64,000 nucleotides of DNA from Actinomadura mexicana (GCF_900188105.1 NZ_FZNP01000002.1:1-64000); one strand, 5' to 3'; counted from the first letter of the stretch, positions 1-7,213 are shown. Translations and numbers: made by a program. The notes: generated by a model not told the origin, from the letters alone.

Positions 1-46
1 GCGACAGTCGGGCCCAACGGCTGACCCGACGCCGAAAACCAAGAGC

Positions 47-73
47 CGGTTGGGTCGCTCCGCGACCCAACCG
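47..73 (-). terminator. Strong hairpin, possible terminator of the VOC gene
   Basis: A perfect 12-bp stem (cggttgggtcgc against its complement) closes on a 3-base loop. It lies about 90 bases beyond the stop of the leftward VOC gene. Read leftward it is followed by a short T-rich stretch, so a terminator is the simplest reading. No gene is seen in 1-162. Confidence 0.4.
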
Positions 74-162
74 ACCTCACGAAAAATCGAGGCTAGAACC
101 GGTCCGTCATCAGCCACGAGACGAGGTCTGGTCTCAACTTCGACTCCCGAGGTGCAGCCTCA

Positions 163-567
163 TCAGACGAAGTCGGCTTTCGTCATGCCTGCCGGATGGC
201 CGGGCGGCCACTGCACGAGCTCGATTCGGTAGCCGTCGGGGTCGGTCAGCCATGATGTCCGGAGCCCCGGCCCCGGTTCACCCGGCGGCTCGGCCCTGAC
301 GCCCTTGGCCTCCAGATCGGCGATCGCGGCATCGAGATCGTCCACCTGGACGACGAGGTGGTCGACGGCGCTGGTGTCCTCGACCGGTCTCGCGGGATCG
401 TGCACGAGTTCAAGGCTGACGAACGGATCGTCAGGCAGTTGGAGCATGGTGAGGCTGCCGAACCCCGTTTCGGGAACGCTGCCCAGCTTGGCGTACCCGA
501 GCGCGGTGTAGAAGGCGAGCGAGCGTTCCAGGTCGGTGACCCGCAGCCCGAGGTGCAGCATGCGCAT
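163..567 (-). CDS. VOC superfamily (glyoxalase/bleomycin resistance/dioxygenase) protein
   Basis: This encodes about 134 residues, the usual size of a single-subunit VOC protein. Two beta-alpha-beta-beta-beta modules are visible. The first starts MLHLGLRVTDLERSLAFY, and the second is centred on VDHLVVQVDDLDAAI with the C-terminal metal-side motif DPDGYRIELVQW. The pattern (His near the N-terminus, Glu in IELVQW) is that of glyoxalase I-like metal enzymes, but the substrate cannot be told. ATG codons at 567 and 561 are both possible and neither has a clear Shine-Dalgarno. It is the last chromosomal gene before the integrated element. Confidence 0.8.
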   Translation of the reverse strand: MRMLHLGLRVTDLERSLAFYTALGYAKLGSVPETGFGSLTMLQLPDDPFVSLELVHDPARPVEDTSAVDHLVVQVDDLDAAIADLEAKGVRAEPPGEPGPGLRTSWLTDPDGYRIELVQWPPGHPAGMTKADFV

Positions 568-742
568 GCGCGGCAGACTAATGCGCCCCGGACAACCGCA
601 CCACGCCCACGGGCGACCCCGTCCAACACCAGGGCAAGCCCCCCCACCCCGCTGGAACACGGCCAAAGGGCGCCACAAGCCCAGTCCGGCGGCGGCCACA
701 ACCGCACCAAACCCGCCCCTCTCCCTCGGGCCCCGCCAGCAC

Positions 743-775
743 AAAGGGCCCCTCCCGAAATCGGAAGGGGCCTTT
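743..775 (-). terminator. Displaced terminator of tRNA-Thr
   Basis: A GC-rich stem of about 15 pairs (one bulge, one mismatch) closes on ccgaaatcgg, immediately outside the left attachment repeat. In the uninterrupted chromosome it would lie just 3' of tRNA-Thr, so it is probably that tRNA's terminator, left behind when the element inserted. The assignment is an inference from position. Confidence 0.5.
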
Positions 776-781
776 GAGGTG

Positions 782-824
782 GAGCCGCCTATCGGAATCG
801 AACCGATGACCTATTCATTACGAG
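782..824. repeat. attL: 43-bp copy of the tRNA-Thr 3' half
   Basis: Identical over 43 bases to 12668-12710. It runs from the anticodon stem to the 3' end of the tRNA but has no 5' half, so it is not a functional tRNA. It marks the left end of the element. Confidence 0.95.
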
Positions 825-919
825 AGCCCTTGACAAGAGTTCGCGGTGGTGTACCGAAGTTCGTTATCGCTGGTCAGTAGTGGTTTCCGGACTTCGCCGA
901 ACCTTGATGATCGCGGGCA

Positions 920-941
920 AACTGCAACACGAACTGCAACC
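920..941 (+). promoter_or_regulatory. Left pair of putative integrase arm-type sites
   Basis: Two copies of aactgcaac lie 12 bases apart, about 95 bases inside attL. A 22-base block differing at one position is at 12594-12615, just inside the right end. In the excised circle both pairs would flank the attachment core in the same orientation, as arm-type integrase (or Xis) sites do. This is inferred from symmetry of position. Confidence 0.6.
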
Positions 942-945
942 CTGG

Positions 946-1188
946 TCACCCCTCCTTCGGCGGTCGGCCGCCCTTACGTCCCCGCCGCTCGGCAAGCTCC
1001 CGCTCGGCTGCCTCCAGGTCGAGGAGGTCTTGCTCGTCGCCGTGCTCGCGGATCCGCGCACGCATGTGGTCGAGCAGATCAGGCGTGCGGTCGGTGTCGA
1101 GCCGCCGGCACACGCGGCCATAGGCATCCCACATCGGGATGGGGACCCGGATGGGTCTGGTCGGGGTCCTGCCGGACTTCTCGGCCAT
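946..1188 (-). CDS. Small basic DNA-binding-like protein of the AICE
   Basis: This encodes 80 residues. The ATG at 1188 is chosen over upstream in-frame codons because ggaggag lies about eight bases before it. The segment PIRVPIPMWDAYGRVCRRL, followed by a helix, resembles ribbon-helix-helix regulators, and the tail ending GRKGGRPPKEG is AT-hook-like and basic. Three copies of the palindrome gtagctac lie within 90 bases upstream, which suits an autoregulated repressor. The family assignment is weak; the DNA-binding role is inferred from charge and context. Confidence 0.65.
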   Translation of the reverse strand: MAEKSGRTPTRPIRVPIPMWDAYGRVCRRLDTDRTPDLLDHMRARIREHGDEQDLLDLEAAERELAERRGRKGGRPPKEG

Positions 1189-1210
1189 GGAGCACTCCTC
1201 CGCATGTCGT

Positions 1211-1276
1211 GTAGCTACGGAGAATCTTCGCACAGGACTTGTGTAGCTACCAGCTTTCTGCTTACTCTGTAGCTAC
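1211..1276. promoter_or_regulatory. Three gtagctac palindromes, putative operators
   Basis: Perfect 8-bp palindromes gtagctac lie at 1211-1218, 1243-1250 and 1269-1276, between the leftward regulator and the rightward transfer operon. Starts are spaced 32 and 26 bases. Regular repeated palindromes in a divergent promoter region suggest operators, most simply for the regulator at 946-1188. Confidence 0.6.
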
Positions 1277-1311
1277 CAAGTTTTACGAAGTCCCCCCGCT
1301 GACACGCAGGC

Positions 1312-1348
1312 GGGCCCGGACACAGCGATTGCGCCGCTGGCCGGGCCC
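1312..1348 (+). promoter_or_regulatory. Leader hairpin before the transfer operon
   Basis: The arms gggcccgg and ccgggccc enclose a 21-base loop containing acacagcg, and an aaggagg Shine-Dalgarno follows. Comparable hairpins precede the genes at 1782 and 3431. Confidence 0.4.
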
Positions 1349-1373
1349 TTGATCAGACAAGGAGGTCTGACCC

Positions 1374-1706
1374 ATGCACGACCTTACTGACGTCAGCGGG
1401 GACCCGAAGGCGAGCATCCCCGGGCAGTGGCCCGGCGGCGAGCCGGACGACGTCCGCGACATGGCGCGGCGGCGCGGCGACCTCGCGCAGCGCGCCGACG
1501 ACCTCGCGGCCCGGCTGGAGGCCGAGCTGTACGACGGGATCGAGGTCGACCTCGGGCTCGCAGTCCGCGAGGCGGCCGAGGCGAACCGCGCGTTCGCCGC
1601 GGCGTGCCGGAACGGCGACGAGGAGGAGTTCGACCGGGCCCTGCGCGAGACCAGCAGGACCATCGCGCGCTGCGTCGACCTGGTCGAGGCGCTCGACAGC
1701 AAGTAG
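1374..1706 (+). CDS. Acidic helical protein, first gene of the AICE transfer operon
   Basis: This encodes 110 residues. The ATG lies about ten bases after aaggagg. The sequence is rich in Glu, Asp, Arg and Ala with heptad-like stretches (for example RGDLAQRADDLAARLEAEL), suggesting a short coiled-coil protein. No signal peptide, membrane segment or known domain is seen. Small genes of unknown function commonly precede spd/tra genes in these elements, so an accessory role in transfer or spread is possible but unproven. Confidence 0.7.
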   Translation: MHDLTDVSGDPKASIPGQWPGGEPDDVRDMARRRGDLAQRADDLAARLEAELYDGIEVDLGLAVREAAEANRAFAAACRNGDEEEFDRALRETSRTIARCVDLVEALDSK

Positions 1707-1716
1707 CAGACACAGC

Positions 1717-1754
1717 GGTCCCCGCCGAGGCGACGCTACCGCCCGGCGGGGACC
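1717..1754 (+). promoter_or_regulatory. Intergenic hairpin before the 1782 gene
   Basis: Perfect 11-bp arms (ggtccccgccg and cggcggggacc) surround a 16-base loop, and acacag comes just before the stem. An aggagg Shine-Dalgarno follows. It could be an attenuator or an mRNA processing site. Confidence 0.4.
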
Positions 1755-1781
1755 TCGATCCGGATTCAGGAGGTCCGAACC

Positions 1782-2036
1782 GTGAGCACGAACCTACCGG
1801 CCGACGTCGGCCCGTACGAGACCGAAAACCAGGCGGCCGACACGACCCGCGACGCCTACGGGCACCCGGGCGCCGGCCACATGAAGGCGTTCAACCGGGG
1901 CCGCCTCACCGATGCGTGCGAGGCCGCCGGCGTCGAGCTGGGCGCGTACGACCTCCGCATCCTGGAGTGGCTCACCGTCTGGGAGCCCGAGGTGGTCGCG
2001 GTCGTCGCCGGCCTCATCGTGCGGGCGGCGCGATGA
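1782..2036 (+). CDS. Small AICE protein of unknown function
   Basis: This encodes 84 residues from a GTG about nine bases after caggagg. It is soluble, with a helical C-terminal half (YDLRILEWLTVWEPEVVAVV). Its stop overlaps the ATG of the next gene as ATGA, indicating translational coupling in the transfer operon. No family is recognised. Confidence 0.7.
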   Translation: MSTNLPADVGPYETENQAADTTRDAYGHPGAGHMKAFNRGRLTDACEAAGVELGAYDLRILEWLTVWEPEVVAVVAGLIVRAAR

Positions 2037-2491
2037 ACCGCCGGGACCGCGAGGCCATGGAGGCCGTGCTCAGCGTCCTGTGCCTGCTGGGCGTCGTCCT
2101 GGTCGGCTTCGGCACGTTCGAGTTCCTGGCCGCGCACCCCGCCCTCGCCGCGGCGTGGGCACTGGGTTCCACGGTCGGCGCGGTGTGGTTCGGGTGCCTG
2201 TGGTCGGGCCGGCGTCACGCCGACCGGCTGCGCGCCGCGACCGAGGCTCACCGGGCCGTGCGACCCCGGCGCCGCACCGTTGACGACGTCCTCCACCAGT
2301 TCCGCAACGGGGACCGCCTCGGCGACGACGAACGCACCATCGTGGCCGACGCGCTGCAGGAGCACTTCGCGGCCGGGCGCCTGGACGTCGCCGAGCTGCA
2401 GGACCGGCTCGCGGTGGCGCTGTCGGCCAAGACCGTGCTCGAACTCGCCCCGGCCGTGAAGGGCCTGCCGATGGAAGGGACCGGCCGATGA
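2033..2491 (+). CDS. Two-helix membrane protein with a DUF1707/SHOCT-like C-terminus
   Basis: This encodes 152 residues. Two membrane helices lie at roughly residues 10-32 and 36-55. The C-terminal part, around DERTIVADALQEHFAAGRLD and ELQDRLAVALSAKT, has the form of the short oligomerisation domain DUF1707/SHOCT. The start is set by the ATGA overlap with the preceding gene, and the stop overlaps the next start the same way. Small membrane proteins here are likely spread (Spd) functions, by analogy with Streptomyces plasmids. Confidence 0.75.
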   Translation: MNRRDREAMEAVLSVLCLLGVVLVGFGTFEFLAAHPALAAAWALGSTVGAVWFGCLWSGRRHADRLRAATEAHRAVRPRRRTVDDVLHQFRNGDRLGDDERTIVADALQEHFAAGRLDVAELQDRLAVALSAKTVLELAPAVKGLPMEGTGR

Positions 2492-3360
2492 ACCGCACGA
2501 CGAGAATCGCTCACCTGACATCGGTCGCCCTCATGGGCCTGTTCGTCCTGGTCGTCACCGGGGACGGGTTCGCGCAGTCATACGCCGGACTGCACAAGTG
2601 GGCCATCGAGCAGGGCGTCAAGGGGTGGAAGGCGGACAGCTTCCCCCTGCTGGTCGACCTGTTCATCCTGATCGGTGAGTTGGGCCTGTTCGCCCTGGCG
2701 CTCGAAGGGCACCGGCTGACCCGGCAGGCGCTGGCGTGGGCGGACATGGCGTTGCCGTTCGGGCTCGCGTCCGCCGGGTGGGGCGTGTCCCTGGCGTTCA
2801 ATATCGGCGCTGTCGACGGCGGGACGCAGCAGATGACCGCGGCCGTCGCCCCGGTGGCGTCGATGATGGGCCTGCTCGTCCTGCTGCGGACCGTTCACCG
2901 GCTGATCGCGCGAGCGCCGGTCGCGACCACCGGTCCCGTCCCCGAGTTTGCGGCCCCCTTCGAGGGGGTCGCAACGGCCGTCGCCACGCCGTCCTGGTGG
3001 CCACTCCCGGACCTCGGGTCCGCTGGTGAGGGCCCGGACGGGTACGCGCTGTGGGAAGAGATCGAGCCCTCTCGCGACACCCCCGTGCCTGCGCTCACGG
3101 AGGCGCCGGACGATGGGCCGGGGAAAGAGGCAAATTTGCCTCTTAAGTCGGAGCCCGATCCCGGCCTCGCCGAGGTGGTCGCGACCGCCCGCGACCGGTT
3201 CGCCGAGGTGCTCGCGACCGGTGCCGTCCCCTCAGTCCGCCGACTCCGGCGAGAGCTGCGGATCGGGCACCCGAAGGCCAAGCGCGTCTACATCATCCTC
3301 GCCGCGGAGGCCGCCGCGGCCCTCGGTGCGACCGGCCAGCCGGTCGCCGCAACTCACTAG
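2488..3360 (+). CDS. DUF2637 membrane protein, SpdB-like
   Basis: This encodes 290 residues. Four hydrophobic segments occupy about residues 8-28, 52-72, 85-107 and 115-137; the GWGVSLAFNIGAVDGG loop and overall layout match DUF2637 proteins. A long polar linker follows, then a helix-turn-helix-like end (PSVRRLRRELRIGHPKAKRV). DUF2637 proteins are regular neighbours of FtsK-type transfer genes in AICEs and are thought to help intramycelial plasmid spread. It is coupled to the previous gene by ATGA, with a hairpin between it and the translocase gene. Confidence 0.8.
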   Translation: MNRTTRIAHLTSVALMGLFVLVVTGDGFAQSYAGLHKWAIEQGVKGWKADSFPLLVDLFILIGELGLFALALEGHRLTRQALAWADMALPFGLASAGWGVSLAFNIGAVDGGTQQMTAAVAPVASMMGLLVLLRTVHRLIARAPVATTGPVPEFAAPFEGVATAVATPSWWPLPDLGSAGEGPDGYALWEEIEPSRDTPVPALTEAPDDGPGKEANLPLKSEPDPGLAEVVATARDRFAEVLATGAVPSVRRLRRELRIGHPKAKRVYIILAAEAAAALGATGQPVAATH

Positions 3361-3364
3361 CTGG

Positions 3365-3407
3365 CCGGGCCCCGGGACACGCCTCCAACAGCACCCCCGG
3401 GGCCCGG
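3365..3407 (+). promoter_or_regulatory. Hairpin between the SpdB-like gene and the translocase gene
   Basis: Perfect 12-bp arms (ccgggccccggg and cccggggcccgg) surround a 19-base loop beginning acac. The aggagg of the translocase gene follows within ten bases. This is the strongest of three similar leader hairpins in this operon. Confidence 0.5.
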
Positions 3408-3430
3408 TCCTCACAGGAGGAACCACAAGG

Positions 3431-5617
3431 ATGCCCGAAAGCATGAACGGCCACGCGTGGCCGACCGGCCAGACCCGGACGTACGTACCCGCCGGCCAAC
3501 AGCCGCGGCCCGTCCTGCTGGACAAGCCGCCGGCCGGGGCTCGCCCCGTCGACCCGGTCGAGCTGCTCGACGTCGAGGAGATCCAGGGCCAGGCCGTCGT
3601 CGCCGAGCCCGTCGACCAGCCCGACAACGGGCCCGGCGTCGGGTGGATCGCCGAGCGGCGCGGCCGTCTCGACGCCGCCCCGCAGGTGTTCCCGGTGTGG
3701 CTGCGTGACCGTAGCCAGCTCACCGACTCGGCATGGTTCGTCGCCCGGTGGTACGGCCAGGAGGCCGCCTTCCACAGCGTCCGGGCGCCGCTGTACACGC
3801 TGCGGCTGTGGGCGGGCGCCCCGCGCGGCACGACCCGCGCCGGCCGCGCCTGGTGGCGTTGGGTCACCGACGCCGACGCGCGCCCGGTGGAAGCGAAAGC
3901 GGCGCTGTCGGACCCCGACACCTGGACGCGGTTCATCACCGTGCAGTCCCGCCGGACCGGGCCCCGCCGGCGGCTGTCCCTCGTCGTCGCCGTCCCGGCC
4001 GTCCTGCTCGTCACGCTCGCCGCTGTGCTGCTGCCCGGGTGGGCGCTCACGGCGGCCGGCGCGGTCGCGTTGTCGGTGCTGGGATGGGTCGGTAAGGACC
4101 CGGACCGGCCGATCGTCACCCGGTACGTTGCCGTGCACCTGCAGCGCCGTTTGGACTCCAGCGAGATCGAGACGGCGCTTGAGGCGATCGGCATCAAGGG
4201 GAGGGTGGACTTCACCGCGCCGATCCAGGTCGACGGGCCCGGCTGGCGCGCCGAGCTCGACCTTCCCCGCTCGACCACCGCGGCGAAGGTGCTGGACAAG
4301 CGCGAGGACCTCGCCGCGGCGATGCGCCGGCCGATCTCCACCGTGTGGCCCGAGGGCGACCGGGCCGCGCACCCGGGGCGGCTGGTGCTGTGGGTCGCCC
4401 GGGAGGACCCGGCGAAGTCGCCGCGCAAGCTGTGGCCGCTCATGCGCGACGGCCAGGCCGACGTGTTCGGGGCGCTGCCGTTCGGGTTCGACCCGCGCGG
4501 CAACCTCGTCACGATCACCCTGATGTACTCCAACCTGCTCGTCGGGGGCATCCCGGGCAGCGGGAAGACGTCGTGCGCGCTGGCGATCGTGCTGGCCTGC
4601 GCGCTCGACCCCACCGCCAAGCTCCACGTGTTCGAGCTGAAAGGCTCCGGTGACCTGCACTCCGTCCAGGCGGTGTGTCACCGGTACGTGTCCGGCGACG
4701 ACGACGAGGATCTCCAGGCCGCGCTGGAGGGGTTGCGCGCCGGCATCGTCGAGCAGAAGCGCCGCGCCGAGTTCATCAAGGGCCTGCCCGCGTCCCAGAC
4801 GCCAGAGGGACGGCGGGTCACCCGCGCCCTGGTCGAGCGGTACCCCGAGCAGGATCTTGGGCCGCGCGTCATCGTGGTCGACGAGGCGCAAGAGCTGTTC
4901 ACCCACCCCGACTACAAGGATGAGGCCGCCGACCTGTGCACGCGGCTCATCAAGAAGGGCCGCGCGTACGGGATCATCCTCATCCTGTTGACCCAGAACC
5001 CGGACGCGCCCTCGCTGCCGTCGTCGGTCTCGTCCAGCGTCGGGACCCGCCTGTGCCTGGCGGTGATGGATTGGCGGTCGAACAACAATGTCTTGGGGAC
5101 CGGCGCGCACGAGCGGGGGCTCCGCGCGACGGAGATCTCCGCGAGCGAGCAGGGGACGGGCATCCTGGTGCGCGGCCGTGACGGCCTCACGGTCCGGGCC
5201 GCGTTCATCAAGCAGACCGAAGCGGAGGAGATCGGGAAGCGGGCCCTGGCGCTGCGCATCGCCGCCGGAACGCTGTCGGGGCAGGCCGCCGGCGAGACCG
5301 TCCAGGCCGCCGACCAGACGACCCTGATCGACCACCTCCGTGCGGTGTGGCCTGCGGGCGAGGACGCGGTGCACTCGTGGCCGCTCGTCCAGGCCCTCGC
5401 GGTGTACAGGCCCGACCTCTACGCCGAGTGGGTCCCCGCCGACTCCGAGGGGCTGGACGAGGCCCAGGTGAAGGAGGCCCGGACGGCGGCGGCGACGATG
5501 CTCGCGAACGCGCTCAAGCGCTACGGCGTGACCACCCGCCAGATCAACCGGCGCGGTGCCGGCGGCGGCGGGAAGGGCGTCCGCTGGGACGATCTCGCGG
5601 CCCTCGACGAGGACTGA
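3431..5617 (+). CDS. FtsK/SpoIIIE-type DNA translocase (TraB-like transfer protein)
   Basis: This encodes 728 residues. The ATG follows aggagg by ten bases. Two membrane helices lie near residues 182-222. The motor domain shows Walker A GGIPGSGKTS near residue 374 and Walker B RVIVVDEAQELF near 480, then LLTQNPDAPSLPSSV, typical of FtsK/TraB. The C-terminal region (KRYGVTTRQINRRGAGGGGK) is basic and could bind DNA. In Streptomyces elements such hexameric ATPases move double-stranded DNA between mycelia without a relaxase, and no relaxase is present here. The family assignment is firm; the transfer role is inferred from family and context. Confidence 0.92.
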   Translation: MPESMNGHAWPTGQTRTYVPAGQQPRPVLLDKPPAGARPVDPVELLDVEEIQGQAVVAEPVDQPDNGPGVGWIAERRGRLDAAPQVFPVWLRDRSQLTDSAWFVARWYGQEAAFHSVRAPLYTLRLWAGAPRGTTRAGRAWWRWVTDADARPVEAKAALSDPDTWTRFITVQSRRTGPRRRLSLVVAVPAVLLVTLAAVLLPGWALTAAGAVALSVLGWVGKDPDRPIVTRYVAVHLQRRLDSSEIETALEAIGIKGRVDFTAPIQVDGPGWRAELDLPRSTTAAKVLDKREDLAAAMRRPISTVWPEGDRAAHPGRLVLWVAREDPAKSPRKLWPLMRDGQADVFGALPFGFDPRGNLVTITLMYSNLLVGGIPGSGKTSCALAIVLACALDPTAKLHVFELKGSGDLHSVQAVCHRYVSGDDDEDLQAALEGLRAGIVEQKRRAEFIKGLPASQTPEGRRVTRALVERYPEQDLGPRVIVVDEAQELFTHPDYKDEAADLCTRLIKKGRAYGIILILLTQNPDAPSLPSSVSSSVGTRLCLAVMDWRSNNNVLGTGAHERGLRATEISASEQGTGILVRGRDGLTVRAAFIKQTEAEEIGKRALALRIAAGTLSGQAAGETVQAADQTTLIDHLRAVWPAGEDAVHSWPLVQALAVYRPDLYAEWVPADSEGLDEAQVKEARTAAATMLANALKRYGVTTRQINRRGAGGGGKGVRWDDLAALDED

Positions 5618-5625
5618 CCCGAGTT

Positions 5626-5657
5626 CACCACCCCCGAAACCGGTTTCGGGGGTGGTG
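5626..5657. repeat. 32-bp perfect palindrome after the translocase gene
   Basis: The sequence is self-complementary over 32 bases with no loop, centred on accggt, nine bases past the translocase stop. A further half copy (ggtttcgggggtgg) is at 5682-5695. It could terminate the operon or serve as a translocase/regulator binding site. Confidence 0.6.
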
Positions 5658-5702
5658 TCGGGACTGACCTGCGATGTTTCGGGTTTCGGGGGTGGCTGGG
5701 AC

Positions 5703-5769
5703 GGGCGCAATTGCGCCCACGAGGGCCCCGCACGGTGTGCGCAATTGAGCACATCGGCGGGGCTCTTTG
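5703..5769 (+). promoter_or_regulatory. Two caattg-centred palindromes and a terminator-like stem
   Basis: A perfect 16-bp palindrome (gggcgcaattgcgccc) is at 5703-5718. A related imperfect one (gtgcgcaattgagcac) is at 5737-5752. The second sits between gccccgc and gcggggc arms followed by tcttt, so the whole could be a two-tier terminator, while the shared gcgcaattg core also suits a binding site. Confidence 0.5.
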
Positions 5770-5795
5770 CCGTCTCGGCAACCAGGGTTGCCGGA

Positions 5796-6029
5796 TCAGC
5801 CCTCAGCGACGTACGAGCCCTTGCCGCGCACGGTGACCACGAGTCCGCGCTCGACGAGCAGGCGGATAGCGGACCGGGCGGTCGGACGGGCCACGCCGAA
5901 CTCCTCACAGAGGCCGGCCTCGGACGGGATGCGGCGGCGCGGCGGGTAGGTGCCATCGGCGATCCGAGCCGCGATCACGTCGGCGATCTGCTCGTACATC
6001 GGTTCCGGCCCGTCGAGATCAACGCCCAT
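5796..6029 (-). CDS. GntR-family winged-helix regulator, short form
   Basis: This encodes 77 residues, essentially only the GntR winged helix: MYEQIADVIAARIADGTYPP, IPSEAGLCEEFGVARPTARSA and the wing GLVVTVRGKGSYV. There is no effector domain. The ATG at 6029 is preferred to a TTG at 6056. Short GntR proteins (KorSA/TraR type) control transfer and copy functions in Streptomyces elements. A cluster of inverted repeats lies just upstream, shared with the divergent gene at 6144. Confidence 0.85.
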   Translation of the reverse strand: MGVDLDGPEPMYEQIADVIAARIADGTYPPRRRIPSEAGLCEEFGVARPTARSAIRLLVERGLVVTVRGKGSYVAEG

Positions 6030-6064
6030 ATCTCGACCGTAGGCAGCACGGGGCAATGCCTATC

Positions 6065-6094
6065 GTCACGTTTCGCCACGTGACGTCATGTGAC
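6065..6094. promoter_or_regulatory. Operator-like repeats between gntR and orf6144
   Basis: The inverted pair gtcacgt/acgtgac (6065-6071 and 6078-6084) overlaps a second symmetric unit built on tgacgtca ending atgtgac at 6094. They lie in the 114-base divergent gap, so control of both genes by the GntR protein is likely. Confidence 0.55.
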
Positions 6095-6143
6095 AAGTAG
6101 GCGTAGGGTGGCCGCCACGTTCAGCAACCGGGAGGCCACCCGA

Positions 6144-6446
6144 ATGGATGAACAGCAACGCGCGTACGCCATGGGACGGCTCGCGGCCCTGAAACCGAAG
6201 CTCGATGCCCGCGGCCTGGTCTGCGCGCTCAACGGCGCACAGCTCACCGTGTCCGAGGTCGGCGCCGGCCCCGTGCTCGACACGATCACCTGCCGACCGC
6301 GCGTGACCGACTTCGGTCGCTGGTGGTACTTCGACAGGGGCGGCAACCCGATCAACGAAGCGGACGACGTGACCGGCGCCGCTCTCACCATCGCCACCAA
6401 CGTGCGGAAGCGGATCGGCGCGGCGGGCGGTGGTCGCCGTGGCTAG
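6144..6446 (+). CDS. AICE protein of unknown function
   Basis: This encodes 100 residues. The ATG at 6144 follows gggagg by eight bases; an earlier in-frame ATG at 6090 has no ribosome site and lies in the operator. The middle part (VLDTITCRPRVTDFGRWWYFDRGGNPI) is well formed and coding-like, but no family is recognised. It is divergent from gntR and overlaps the next gene by 17 bases. Confidence 0.7.
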   Translation: MDEQQRAYAMGRLAALKPKLDARGLVCALNGAQLTVSEVGAGPVLDTITCRPRVTDFGRWWYFDRGGNPINEADDVTGAALTIATNVRKRIGAAGGGRRG

Positions 6447-6645
6447 GCGTCGGCCCAACCTCGACGAGCCGGGCCTGCCCGAAGCGCTCGCCGCGTACGA
6501 GCTGTTCCTCGACGATGTTGTCACGGAGTCGGAGCACGGGACGCGGGAGGAGAACGGCGACGTCGTCGCGGCGTGCGGCGACATCATCGAGCGCGCGGCC
6601 CGACGTGCCGAGCGCGAGCAGCGATGTAACGATAAGGCCCGTTGA
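6430..6645 (+). CDS. Short helical AICE protein
   Basis: This encodes 71 residues, acidic in the middle and basic at the end (IIERAARRAEREQR). GTG starts at 6430 and 6439 are both possible. It is probably translated together with the gene at 6144. Function is unknown. Confidence 0.55.
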   Translation: MVAVARRRPNLDEPGLPEALAAYELFLDDVVTESEHGTREENGDVVAACGDIIERAARRAEREQRCNDKAR

Positions 6646-6877
6646 CCTGCGGTGATGCGTGGCCTAAGTGGAGACGTGGCGCGGTGCCGACCCCTCGCGT
6701 TCGAGGGTTCCGGGAGGTCGATAGGGGCTGTACGGCCTCATGAGACGCGCTGAGAGGCACCGGGCCCCTACCTGGCCAGACCCGTACGGAGGGGCGGCCC
6801 CAGCATTCTCCCGGTGAACTGACCCCCGGGGGGGAGGGTCGCCCCCCGCCCCTTGACCGCCGTCCCAGGGCACGCAG
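6646..6877. other. Non-coding stretch, possible origin or transfer locus
   Basis: No ORF with coding character is seen. The stretch holds short inverted repeats (cctcg/cgagg near 6693-6705, and taggggc against gcccctac across 6720-6775). Together with the terminator at 6878 it separates the two gene blocks, a usual place for oriV or a clt-type locus, but nothing proves either. Confidence 0.3.
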
Positions 6878-6916
6878 AGAGCCCCCGGCGGCGACCTGAG
6901 AACCGCCGGGGGCTCT
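6878..6916. terminator. Bidirectional terminator between convergent AICE operons
   Basis: Perfect 14-bp arms (agagcccccggcgg and ccgccgggggctct) surround an 11-base loop. They lie between a rightward gene ending at 6645 and a leftward operon ending at 6968. Confidence 0.75.
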
Positions 6917-6967
6917 GCGGAACCGGCACGTCCTGCGGGACCTCACGAGCGCAGGACGCGCCGGCGG

Positions 6968-7213
6968 CTATGCGGCCGGGGGGCCGGGCGTGACCTCTGT
7001 CGGCTCGTCGCTTCCCGCCTCGATGCGGCCGAGCGCGAGACGTGCGACCCGTCCGTCCTCGTCCTGGCCGTGCCGGGCCCGGTAGAGCGTGCCGCCCCGG
7101 GCGATGCCGCTGCCCTCGATGCGCTCGGCCTCGGTGTTGACCGCGGTCTCGTCGAACGGGCCGCGGCCGTTGCGCTGGTCGTACAGCAGGCGGCCCTTGT
7201 CGATGTTCTGCAT
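6968..7213 (-). CDS. Small AICE protein, last gene of the leftward operon
   Basis: This encodes 81 residues from an ATG seven bases after gggagga. It is polar, with a beta-like middle segment (GGTLYRARHGQDEDGRVARLALG). It has no membrane segment and no recognised family. It follows the 310-residue gene after an 11-base gap. Confidence 0.65.
   Translation of the reverse strand: MQNIDKGRLLYDQRNGRGPFDETAVNTEAERIEGSGIARGGTLYRARHGQDEDGRVARLALGRIEAGSDEPTEVTPGPPAA

Noticed and set aside
782..824. A second tRNA-Thr at the left end
   Set aside because: Only the 3' half is present; the 5' half is replaced by element DNA.
3293..5956. 887-codon leftward ORF across the translocase gene
   Set aside because: It is the GC-frame shadow of the FtsK-like gene; its sequence is Arg/Pro/Gly-rich without domains and it has no ribosome site.
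6660..6720. tRNA-like T arm (gttcgagg) in the AICE gap
   Set aside because: No acceptor or anticodon stem can be drawn; it is a plain hairpin.
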